DNA of 22,972 bases from a virus. Under the pieces are notes generated by a model. It worked only from the letters and a program-made list of their open reading frames with translations. It was not told where the DNA came from and ran no database searches. The DNA lies in the IMG/VR virus record IMGVR_UViG_3300025892_000167, positions 1 through 22,972 of that record; one strand, 5' to 3'. Of this stretch, positions 1-5,523 are shown one piece after another; the first letter of the stretch is position 1, and each line of letters opens with the position of its first letter. The position numbers and the translations under genes are program-made.

Positions 1-6
1 ATCTAC

Positions 7-276
7 ATGGCTACTCTTGCAGAATATACTTACCGATATGGTAAAATTCACGGTTCTAGTAAAGCATCTATGATACTTCAAAGACCACCAAAGAATCTTG
101 TTTCCAATAAAAATACCGAATTGACACAAGCAATGCCAGATTATTGTAAGATTAAGAATGACCCAATATCTGCATACAGAAATTACTATATAAAAGAAAA
201 GAAAGATTTTGTAAGTTGGAAGAATAGGTCAATCCCAGAATGGTTTCCCTTAGAAAACCATCTTATTAGGAGTTAA
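7..276 (+). CDS. Small hypothetical phage protein (89 aa)
   Basis: I do not recognise a named family. The protein is short, basic and rich in Tyr, with no signal peptide or membrane segment. Its C-terminal third has an aromatic pattern (NDPISAYRNYY, then KKDFVSWKNR and PEWF) of the kind I associate with small conserved proteins of marine T4-like phages. That association is from memory and names no function. The start at 7 is the first ATG in the window, so an upstream start outside the window cannot be excluded. The gene ends 1 base before the next ATG, and that next gene's GGAG ribosome binding site lies inside this one, so the two are probably translated together. Confidence 0.6.
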   Translation: MATLAEYTYRYGKIHGSSKASMILQRPPKNLVSNKNTELTQAMPDYCKIKNDPISAYRNYYIKEKKDFVSWKNRSIPEWFPLENHLIRS

Positions 277-277
277 T

Positions 278-637
278 ATGTCAGATGAGTACGAAACACA
301 TGACGCATTTATGAAAAGAATGATGAAAGAAGACTCTGCAAAGAAAGGTCTTTCAGAAATAGAAGTGCTTAAAAAAGATATGGCACAATTAACAGAAGCA
401 TATTATTCAGCTATAAAAAGAATTAAAGAATTGAATAAGGACATTGGTCGTTTAAGAGAATATTTAAATGCAACACATGAAATGAGAAAAGTAATAACGC
501 CAGAAACTTCTGAAGAAAAACTAAGACACTATATAAACGTAACAGCAGATTTAAGAAAAAATATATCTGAACCAAAAGTAGAAGAAAAATATGATGGAGA
601 AGCACCATCTACTTTAGCATCATTTTATAAAAACTAG
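278..637 (+). CDS. Hypothetical coiled-coil protein (119 aa)
   Basis: No family recognised. The sequence is strongly charged and almost entirely helical in character: residues about 25-100 are dense in Lys, Glu and Leu with heptad-like spacing (for example EVLKKDMAQL and IKRIKELNKDIGRL), so a coiled coil is likely. There is no cysteine, signal peptide or membrane segment. The start has a good ribosome binding site (TAGGAG, about 6 bases upstream) placed in the end of the preceding gene. It lies in the plus-strand run of small genes upstream of phoH. A structural or protein-interaction role is possible, but nothing in the sequence decides it. Confidence 0.65.
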   Translation: MSDEYETHDAFMKRMMKEDSAKKGLSEIEVLKKDMAQLTEAYYSAIKRIKELNKDIGRLREYLNATHEMRKVITPETSEEKLRHYINVTADLRKNISEPKVEEKYDGEAPSTLASFYKN

Positions 638-647
638 TGAGAATATT

Positions 648-959
648 ATGCCGACTTATATATTGACGAATACGAAGACTAACAAAACCTATGAGGAATT
701 TTGTTCATGGGATAATCTACAAACAATATTAAAAGATAACCCACACCTTAAACAAGAGTTAACAACAGCAGCTCTCGTAGGTGACCATGTTGCATCTGGT
801 AATCCATCTGGTAAAGGTATGGACGGTGGTATGAAAGAGGTGTTCGGTAAGATTGCACAGAACCATCCAAACAGTCCACTTGCAGATAGATTTGGTGATG
901 GTAAGAATGTCAGACAAAAGAAAGTAAAGACTGTTGCTAAGAAACATGGAATAATATAA
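648..959 (+). CDS. FmdB-like small protein lacking the zinc-ribbon cysteines (103 aa)
   Basis: The N-terminus (MPTYILTNTKTNKTYEEFCS, then a KDNPHLK segment) resembles the start of FmdB-type zinc-ribbon proteins and of the related small proteins common in T4-like cyanophages, which begin MPTY and have a short beta-hairpin followed by EEFxS and NPH. Unlike bacterial FmdB it lacks the two CxxC knuckles, having only one Cys at residue 19. The second half is Gly/Lys-rich (SGKGMDGGMKEVFGKI, then a basic tail) and likely flexible. Function is unknown; a regulatory or nucleic-acid-binding role is only inferred. Its stop codon overlaps an exact late promoter box (955-962). Confidence 0.6.
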   Translation: MPTYILTNTKTNKTYEEFCSWDNLQTILKDNPHLKQELTTAALVGDHVASGNPSGKGMDGGMKEVFGKIAQNHPNSPLADRFGDGKNVRQKKVKTVAKKHGII

Positions 960-962
960 ATA
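955..962 (+). promoter_or_regulatory. T4-type late promoter box upstream of phoH
   Basis: Exact TATAAATA, the T4 late promoter consensus. It overlaps the stop codon of the preceding gene and lies 94 bases before the phoH start. The window also encodes gp33, the late co-activator. It would give a leader of about 85 bases that contains the hairpin at 1010-1035, and would transcribe phoH and the lysozyme gene. No experimental start site can be read from sequence. Confidence 0.6.
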
Positions 963-1009
963 CACATGTGTAAAGGAAATATATTTTTAAACGAATATCC
1001 TTCTACACA

Positions 1010-1035
1010 GAGGGAAGAACTTACGTTTTTCCCTC
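1010..1035 (+). other. 11-bp RNA hairpin in the phoH leader
   Basis: GAGGGAAGAAC (1010-1020) pairs with GUUUUUCCCUC (1025-1035) around a UUAC loop, giving 11 bp with one G-U. It lies between the late promoter box and the phoH ribosome binding site (GAGG at 1046-1049). The 3' arm contains five Us but no U-tract follows the stem, so it is not a typical rho-independent terminator. It may stabilise the 5' end or attenuate read-through from upstream genes. Confidence 0.6.
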
Positions 1036-1056
1036 ACTTATTATTGAGGAATGATA

Positions 1057-1767
1057 ATGTCTAAAAAACAAAAGTTAGAAATTGGCTCAGGTAATTTAAT
1101 ATCTATAAAACCTATTACAGACAATCAAAAAATAGTATTTGAAACATGGAAACAAAAAAAGAATCAGTTTCTATTTGGTTGTGCTGGGACTGGTAAAACT
1201 TTTATATCTTTATATCTTGCATTACAAGATGTAATGAACCTACAAACGAAGTATGACAAAGTTGTATTGGTGCGTTCACTTATACCCACAAGGGAGATAG
1301 GGTTCTTGCCAGGCGATGAAGAAGATAAGGCTGCATTGTATCAAGTACCTTATGCAAATATGGTACAGTTTATGTTTCAACAACCTAATGAACAAGCATT
1401 TAATATGTTGTATGATAAACTAAAACAACAAGGTAGTTTGTACTTCTTATCTACCTCTTTTTTAAGAGGATTAACATTTGACAATAGTATTATTATTGTA
1501 GACGAATGTCAAAATTTAAACTTTCACGAACTAGACACTATTATCACTAGAGTAGGACAAGATTCAAAGATTGTATTCTGTGGTGATTTTGGTCAATCAG
1601 ATTTATCAAAAACAAACGAAAAGAATGGTCTACATGACTTCCTAAGAATACTAGAAGAAATGGAAGAATTTAACTGTGTAGAATTTGATATCGGTGATAT
1701 TGTTCGTTCTGGATTTGTAAGAAGCTATTTAATTCAGAAAACAAAATTGGGATTGGGGATTGACTAA
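1057..1767 (+). CDS. phoH: PhoH-like P-loop ATPase (236 aa)
   Basis: PhoH-family NTPase, one of the commonest host-like genes of marine phages. Visible motifs are Walker A GCAGTGKT (residues 41-48), Walker B with IIIVDE (145-150), and a downstream FCGDFGQ segment (174-180) typical of the PhoH/helicase superfamily. The length fits the core PhoH domain with no extra domain. I chose ATG at 1057 rather than 1051 because GAGG at 1046-1049 then sits 7 bases upstream, whereas the ATG at 1051 directly abuts it. PhoH is phosphate-starvation-inducible in E. coli and has been linked to RNA metabolism, but its role in phage is not established. The stop shares a base with the lysozyme start (TAATG), so translation is probably coupled. 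Confidence 0.92.
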   Translation: MSKKQKLEIGSGNLISIKPITDNQKIVFETWKQKKNQFLFGCAGTGKTFISLYLALQDVMNLQTKYDKVVLVRSLIPTREIGFLPGDEEDKAALYQVPYANMVQFMFQQPNEQAFNMLYDKLKQQGSLYFLSTSFLRGLTFDNSIIIVDECQNLNFHELDTIITRVGQDSKIVFCGDFGQSDLSKTNEKNGLHDFLRILEEMEEFNCVEFDIGDIVRSGFVRSYLIQKTKLGLGID

Positions 1768-2234
1768 TGAATATACAACAACTAAGAAAACAACTGGAAA
1801 TAGACGAAGGAGTAAAATATGACATTTACCTTGACCATCTCGGCTTGCCTACTTTTGGTATCGGTCATTTGGTTACTAAGACTGACCCAGAAAGTGGACA
1901 AGCAGTTGGGACTTCCATCAGTAAGGAAAGAGTCGCCGAATGTTTTGACATGGATGTCCAGTCCGTAATTAACGATTGTAATAAACTATATAAAGATTTT
2001 GAAGATTTGCCTGAAGAAGTACAACAAATCATAGCTAACATGATGTTTAACATGGGTTACACTAGATTGAGTAAATTTAAAGGTATGAAGCGTGGTGTAG
2101 ATTCTAAAGATTGGAATCAAGCTGCAGATGAAATGGTGGATAGCAGATGGTATCGCCAAGTAACTAACAGAGCAAACCGATTGGTCGAAAGAATGAGAGC
2201 AGTTGGTACAAAACTTGGAGCTCGTGATTTTTAA
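1767..2234 (+). CDS. e: T4-type lysozyme / endolysin (155 aa)
   Basis: Glycoside hydrolase family 24 lysozyme that cuts peptidoglycan between MurNAc and GlcNAc. The first 34 residues align with T4 lysozyme: E14 (in IDEG), D23 and T29 match the T4 catalytic triad E11, D20 and T26, and GIGH follows. The C-terminal half keeps the family's NMxFNMG segment and the SRWYRQVTNRANR motif. It matches full-length T4 lysozyme (164 aa) and has no signal peptide, so like T4 e it would need a holin or other export route. It could also correspond to the lysozyme domain of T4 gp5, but it stands alone here. It overlaps the phoH stop by one base, and both probably depend on the late promoter at 955-962. Confidence 0.92.
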   Translation: MNIQQLRKQLEIDEGVKYDIYLDHLGLPTFGIGHLVTKTDPESGQAVGTSISKERVAECFDMDVQSVINDCNKLYKDFEDLPEEVQQIIANMMFNMGYTRLSKFKGMKRGVDSKDWNQAADEMVDSRWYRQVTNRANRLVERMRAVGTKLGARDF

Positions 2235-2249
2235 GTAAGGTATTATATT

Positions 2250-2930
2250 ATGAAATTTAACCATGAAACAGTAGAGTTGCCTCCTATAACAGCAATAAAC
2301 AAAGATGGTGTTCGTGTCTACGAAACACCTCAGGGGAAATACTACCCTTCAATCACAACAGTATTGTCAATCAGAAATAAAAAAGGTATTATGGAATGGC
2401 GTAAAAGGGTTGGAGATGATGTTGCAAACTATATTGCAAGGACAGCTGCTAATCGTGGTACGAAAGTCCATCACATGGCTGAAGACTATTTAAATAACAT
2501 GCATTTGAACTGGCCTAATAAATGGTCAGAGCACCAAAAGAGTTTCTTGCCGTGGTGTATGTTTCAAAAACTTTCCCACAGACTAGAGAGTATAGATAAC
2601 ATTAGAAAACTAGAGGCTGGTTTATGGAGTGATAAGTATGGTCTTGCTGGACGTGTTGATTGTGTTGCAGAATACGATAACGAATTATCCATCATAGATT
2701 TCAAGACATCAACCAAAGAAAAGAAAGATGAATGGATTGAAAACTATTACATACAATGTGCAGCCTATGCTGAGATGTATGAGGAAAGAACTGGTGAGGC
2801 AATCAATCAACTTGTAGTGTTAGTCGTTACAGAAGATGGAACAGTTCAAGAGTTTGTTAAAGAAAAGACAGAATATATTCCGTTATTAAAGGAATCAGTT
2901 GATAACTGGTACAAAGAAAAAAACTTATAG
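2250..2930 (+). CDS. PD-(D/E)XK superfamily exonuclease, RecB/Cas4-like (226 aa)
   Basis: Predicted Mg2+-dependent DNA nuclease. Residues about 66-80 (RGTKVHHMAEDYL) match motif I, where a conserved His/Glu helix precedes the core. GLAGRVD (131-137) supplies the first catalytic Asp, IIDFKTS (148-154) supplies the D..K motif, and Q169 with Y173 (QCAAYAEMY) match the conserved QxxxY helix of the RecB/Cas4/AddB nuclease family. The protein is a single nuclease domain. Such genes are common in T4-like cyanophages, where a role in recombination or host DNA degradation is assumed but not proven. The ribosome binding site is AAGG about 10 bases upstream of the ATG. Confidence 0.85.
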   Translation: MKFNHETVELPPITAINKDGVRVYETPQGKYYPSITTVLSIRNKKGIMEWRKRVGDDVANYIARTAANRGTKVHHMAEDYLNNMHLNWPNKWSEHQKSFLPWCMFQKLSHRLESIDNIRKLEAGLWSDKYGLAGRVDCVAEYDNELSIIDFKTSTKEKKDEWIENYYIQCAAYAEMYEERTGEAINQLVVLVVTEDGTVQEFVKEKTEYIPLLKESVDNWYKEKNL

Positions 2931-2939
2931 GAGAAAATT

Positions 2940-3473
2940 ATGGTTATAGGAAGAAAAGTTCCAAATGATGTTACGTTTAATACAAGAGTTAGGAACGAAT
3001 ATTTGGGTGGAGATAATCCATACGAATGGCAAGAAATGACAACAGATGATTACTTTAAAGGTAAAAGAGTTTTGATATTCTCATTGCCAGGAGCATTTAC
3101 ACCAACGTGTTCAACAATGCAACTGCCAGGTTTTGAAGAACATTATAGTAAACTTAAAGCAACTGGAATTGATGAGATATATTGTGTATCTGTAAATGAC
3201 TCATTCGTGATGAACGCATGGGCAAAAGACCAGAAGTTAGAAAATGTAAAAGTTATACCAGATGGTTCTGGAGAATTTACCAGAGGTATGGGAATGTTAG
3301 TTGACAAAAGCAATCTTAGTTTTGGTAGAAGGTCTTGGAGATATGCAGCTCTAATTAATGATGGTATTGTAGAAATGTTCTGGGAAGAGCCAGGTAGAAT
3401 GGAAAATTGTCCAGATGACCCATATGGTGAAACAAGTCCAGAAAATATATTAAGCACTATAACTAATGAATAA
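2940..3473 (+). CDS. Peroxiredoxin, Prx5-like (177 aa)
   Basis: Thiol peroxidase of the AhpC/TSA superfamily, closest to the Prx5 group. The active-site segment FSLPGAFTPTCS holds the conserved P50, T54 and peroxidatic C57. GFEEHY follows as in Prx5 proteins, and RRSWRYAALINDG near residues 128-140 matches the conserved Arg and strand downstream. Two other cysteines exist (around residue 82 in YCVS, and in MENCPDD), so the resolving partner is uncertain; the protein may act as a 1-Cys enzyme. Expected reaction: reduction of H2O2 or organic peroxides using a host thiol. A strong AGGAG ribosome binding site precedes it. It is followed by the promoter of the tmRNA cassette, with no clear terminator between. 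Confidence 0.92.
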   Translation: MVIGRKVPNDVTFNTRVRNEYLGGDNPYEWQEMTTDDYFKGKRVLIFSLPGAFTPTCSTMQLPGFEEHYSKLKATGIDEIYCVSVNDSFVMNAWAKDQKLENVKVIPDGSGEFTRGMGMLVDKSNLSFGRRSWRYAALINDGIVEMFWEEPGRMENCPDDPYGETSPENILSTITNE

Positions 3474-3489
3474 AATCCTATCTTAACTA

Positions 3490-3519
3490 TTGACAAAGAC
3501 AATACTTTTGTGGTATATA
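3490..3519 (+). promoter_or_regulatory. Sigma70-type promoter for the tmRNA-pqqA cassette
   Basis: TTGACA (3490-3495) is followed after 18 bases by TATATA (3514-3519) in a strongly AT-rich stretch. Transcription would start near 3526, just before the tmRNA acceptor piece. It sits in a non-coding gap, and two other intergenic sites in the window (15938 and 19183) carry the same TTGACA hexamer with about 17-base spacing. This suggests use of the host housekeeping sigma factor. Confidence 0.6.
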
Positions 3520-3529
3520 TAATATACGA

Positions 3530-3785
3530 CTTGTTGAAGTGGAACAAAAGGTAGACAGGACTGGGGTGCGATACCCCACGCCTCCACCAAATCTAGATAG
3601 TTCCGAATTAGGGGGCGAAATAGGTTCGACTGGTATCACATAGTGAAATGGAGAGTTGTAGGTTGACTGCTTTATAGGTCAAAAGACTAAATGCAAACGA
3701 TAATTTTGCGTATGAAGGTTATGCTCTAGCAGCATAATTATTCGGGGTTTTAGGTGGACTACCTAGCAACAGAATGTCCACCATA
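3530..3785 (+). ncRNA. ssrA: Circularly permuted (two-piece) tmRNA
   Basis: The acceptor piece comes first. The T arm has stem TGGGG (3562-3566) with CCCCA (3574-3578) and a 7-base loop, followed by CGCCTCC (3579-3585), A and an encoded CCA (3587-3589). A 21-base spacer (3590-3610) follows. The coding piece then begins GGGGGCG (3611-3617), which pairs with all seven bases of the acceptor 3' strand and places G-U at the third pair, the alanine identity element. Next are the D-like segment GGTTCGACTGG, a helix 3663-3667/3678-3682, and a tag frame (3693-3737) encoding ANDNFAYEGYALAA then TAA. A helix 3753-3759/3776-3782 encloses CCTAGCAACAGAA, resembling alphaproteobacterial tmRNAs. Outer ends are estimates. 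Known role: rescue of stalled ribosomes with SmpB, tagging products for proteolysis. No smpB is seen in this window, so host SmpB would be needed. Confidence 0.93.
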
Positions 3786-3805
3786 GTTAAAAGGGAGTAT
3801 TTCTC

Positions 3806-3880
3806 ATGTGGAAATCACCAATAGTAAAAGAAGTAGCAGTAGGTTTAGAAATCAATTGTTACGCATGTGCTGAAATATAA
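3806..3880 (+). CDS. pqqA: PqqA-like RiPP precursor peptide (24 aa)
   Basis: PqqA is the ribosomal precursor from which PqqE and PqqD, with PqqF, PqqB and PqqC, build the cofactor pyrroloquinoline quinone by cross-linking a Glu and a Tyr. This peptide has the conserved Glu and Tyr at E15 and Y19 with the correct three-residue spacing. It shares W2, P5-I6-V7, E9, V12-G13 and the A22-E23-I24 ending with the alphaproteobacterial (Methylobacterium-type) PqqA. The ribosome binding site AGGGAG (3792-3797) is 8 bases from the ATG. It lies about 20 bases after the tmRNA coding piece and before a hairpin at 3893-3913. No pqqB-E genes are visible in the window, so it would need host enzymes or act otherwise. 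Two cysteines (C18 and C21) near the Tyr are unusual. Confidence 0.8.
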   Translation: MWKSPIVKEVAVGLEINCYACAEI

Positions 3881-3892
3881 TTAGTACAAATT

Positions 3893-3913
3893 GGTGGGGT
3901 GCAACGCCCCACC
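3893..3913 (+). terminator. Hairpin ending the tmRNA-pqqA cassette
   Basis: GGTGGGG (3893-3899) pairs with CCCCACC (3907-3913), with a possible extra T-G pair, around a short GCAAC loop. Only a weak T-rich stretch (TTAACCTTT) follows, so termination may be partial and allow read-through into gp33. Confidence 0.5.
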
Positions 3914-3939
3914 TTAACCTTTATTATGACGGAGTAATT

Positions 3940-4170
3940 ATGGAAGTGAAAGAGCCAGTACAAACACCTAAAGTATTTTCATTAGAAATAGAAAATATAG
4001 TCAAAGAAAAAAAATTAACACATATGGACGCCGTTTTATGGTATTGCCACAAGAATGGTATTGAACCAGATAAAGTGTCTAGTCTTATTACAAAAGCACT
4101 CAAAGAAAAAATAGAGAACAATGCTAGAGAGTTAAACTTTCTACCTAAGACAGCTCAATTGCCTATATGA
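3940..4170 (+). CDS. 33: Late promoter transcription accessory protein gp33 (76 aa)
   Basis: gp33 is the T4 late transcription co-activator that bridges the sliding clamp gp45 and RNA polymerase carrying gp55. The protein fits the short cyanophage-type gp33: FSLEIENIVKEKKLTHMDAV near residues 13-32, WYCHKNGIEPDKV, LKEKIENNARELNFL and a C-terminal PKTAQLPI. The hydrophobic and acidic C-terminus is where T4 gp33 contacts gp45. It is shorter than T4 gp33 (112 aa), as in marine relatives. A ribosome binding site (ACGGAG, 6 bases upstream) supports the ATG. It overlaps the next gene by four bases (ATGA). Its presence agrees with the exact TATAAATA boxes elsewhere in the window. Confidence 0.82.
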   Translation: MEVKEPVQTPKVFSLEIENIVKEKKLTHMDAVLWYCHKNGIEPDKVSSLITKALKEKIENNARELNFLPKTAQLPI

Positions 4171-4751
4171 ACTTTATAGAAACCTATAAAGTAGACCATG
4201 ACATTTGTGATAAATTTATAGATTTATTTCACCAATTTAAATCTCATCATTCGCATGGACAAATAATGAAAAATGATGAAAAGGGTGGTGTTCAAGATAA
4301 AAATGTAAAAGACTCCACCGATTTAAGCATTAACTGGTGGAATTCACAATCTCAACCTACAGTAAAAAAATATCAAGAAATATTAACAAATAATTTTTTA
4401 GACTATAGAAAAAAATATGAAATGGTTCAACAGTTAAGTATAGGTCTTGCAAATATTTTTAACATACAACATTATAAACCAAATGGTGGTTACAAAGCTT
4501 GGCATTTTGAAAGACACCACAATGAACAGTTAAGAATTTTTGCATTTATGACTTATTTAAATGATGTACCAGATGGTGGTACAGAGTTTTTATATCAAGA
4601 TTTAACATTAAAAGCAAAAAAAGGTGATACTGTAATATGGCCAGCCGAGTGGACTCATACACATAAATCACAAATATCAACAACACACGAAAAGTATATA
4701 GCCACAGGATGGTTTAGTTTAATACCAGATAAAGATAATGGAAGCAGTTGA
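4167..4751 (+). CDS. 2OG-Fe(II) oxygenase, prolyl-4-hydroxylase-like (194 aa)
   Basis: Double-stranded beta-helix dioxygenase of the P4H type, using Fe(II), O2 and 2-oxoglutarate. Conserved segments are HYKPNGGYKAWHFE (about 102-115), the FMTYLNDVPDGGTEFLYQ strand pair (127-144), KKGDTVIWPAEWTHTHK (151-167) and the EKYIATGWFSL ending. Iron ligands would be H113, the acidic E115 (HxE in place of the usual HxD) and H164 or H166; K176 could bind 2-oxoglutarate. Such genes are frequent in T4-like cyanophages and their substrates are unknown. It overlaps gp33 by four bases (ATGA) and gp59 by 14 bases, so it is embedded in a replication/transcription operon. It is one of four oxygenases in this window. 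Confidence 0.87.
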   Translation: MNFIETYKVDHDICDKFIDLFHQFKSHHSHGQIMKNDEKGGVQDKNVKDSTDLSINWWNSQSQPTVKKYQEILTNNFLDYRKKYEMVQQLSIGLANIFNIQHYKPNGGYKAWHFERHHNEQLRIFAFMTYLNDVPDGGTEFLYQDLTLKAKKGDTVIWPAEWTHTHKSQISTTHEKYIATGWFSLIPDKDNGSS

Positions 4752-5322
4752 GGTATATCAGATGTATTGTGCATTGAAGGCACACTTTGCAAAGGGTGAT
4801 TATGACTTTGTTAAATACAATGGTAAATCATCAGCAACAAAAAGTTCTTTCTGGAAACGTAATGACAGACACTTCTTTGTACGAACATCACGCAAATATA
4901 AAGACAAGGATACAATCAAAGATTACCTATTGTCAAACTTCATCAAAAATCAAAAAGGGTGGCTAGGTGATTTTAGTGATGAGAACTATGTGGAGTGGAA
5001 GAAACGTATGCAGAGTTTGACCTACACATTTGAGCAAGAGATAACCCCACTACTAGAGAATAATTCATTCAATGACATATTTGAAATACCAGATGATACA
5101 CACCCAAGACTATTAAAAGAACATCTTGGTAATCGTGTATCTATGGAAGCCATGATTATCCTTGACAGTCTTGTAGAATATACAAAGAATTGGGATAAGA
5201 AAATGAGTGGTGATGTGGTTTGGCCTAACATAAATAAAATGTTAAAAAACTACAAAAAGTTCTTGACATTCGATAGAAAAAGGTGTAAGATGATTCTTAT
5301 GACATTAATAAAACAGGAGTAA
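4738..5322 (+). CDS. 59: Loader of gp41 DNA helicase, gp59 (194 aa)
   Basis: gp59 binds fork DNA and gp32 and loads the replicative helicase gp41, mainly for recombination-dependent replication. The match to T4 gp59 (217 aa) is visible along the length: VYQMYCALKAHFAKGDYDFVKYNG near the start, the WKRNDRHFFVRTSRKYKDKD region (T4 has KRRDKYFFQKLSEKYK), NQKGWLGDFSD (T4 NQDAWIGDISD), and late in the protein MEAMIILDSLVEY, VWPNINKMLKNYKKFL and the basic C-terminus. It starts inside the preceding oxygenase gene (14-base overlap). gp32, its partner, lies two genes downstream, as expected for a replication cluster. Confidence 0.92.
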   Translation: MEAVEVYQMYCALKAHFAKGDYDFVKYNGKSSATKSSFWKRNDRHFFVRTSRKYKDKDTIKDYLLSNFIKNQKGWLGDFSDENYVEWKKRMQSLTYTFEQEITPLLENNSFNDIFEIPDDTHPRLLKEHLGNRVSMEAMIILDSLVEYTKNWDKKMSGDVVWPNINKMLKNYKKFLTFDRKRCKMILMTLIKQE

Positions 5323-5325
5323 ATT

Positions 5326-5523
5326 ATGTCCAATAGTTCAGAAGGTTTTTTTGAACATAAATGTGTGAAGCAATTAGAACGTATTCGTCAGTTAGAACAT
5401 GAATGTTCAGAGTTGCAGATTAAATACAATGAAATGGGTGAGAGGGTTAAGAAACTTGCTAGTAGACAACCAGAGTGGCCTCAAGGGTATCGTCCAAGAC
5501 GACATTTCAACAAACGTGTATAA
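5326..5523 (+). CDS. Small coiled-coil hypothetical protein (65 aa)
   Basis: No family recognised. Residues about 12-48 form a likely coiled coil (KQLERIRQLEHECSELQIKY, then NEMGERVKKLA), followed by a Pro/Arg-rich basic tail (PQGYRPRRHFNKRV). Two cysteines are present. The ribosome binding site is CAGGAG, about 8 bases upstream. It starts 3 bases after the gp59 stop, and its last codons overlap the GTG start of the next gene (5516). This fits translational coupling. Confidence 0.65.
   Translation: MSNSSEGFFEHKCVKQLERIRQLEHECSELQIKYNEMGERVKKLASRQPEWPQGYRPRRHFNKRV

Noticed and set aside
1051-1056. Start of phoH at ATG 1051
   Set aside because: This ATG directly abuts the GAGG ribosome binding site; ATG 1057 has normal spacing.
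3143-3547. 134-codon minus-strand open frame
   Set aside because: Antisense shadow of the peroxiredoxin gene and overlapping the promoter of the tmRNA.
3562-3589. Ordinary tRNA 3' half
   Set aside because: A T arm and CCA are present but there is no anticodon arm upstream. The matching acceptor strand lies downstream at 3611-3617, so it belongs to the permuted tmRNA.
5161-5185. TTGACA inside gp59 as promoter
   Set aside because: It occurs in coding sequence with no intergenic space and no gene starting at a suitable distance.
5399-5515. Upstream extension of the glycosyltransferase-like gene
   Set aside because: This stretch is the out-of-frame reading of the small coiled-coil gene. The folded pattern begins at GTG 5516.
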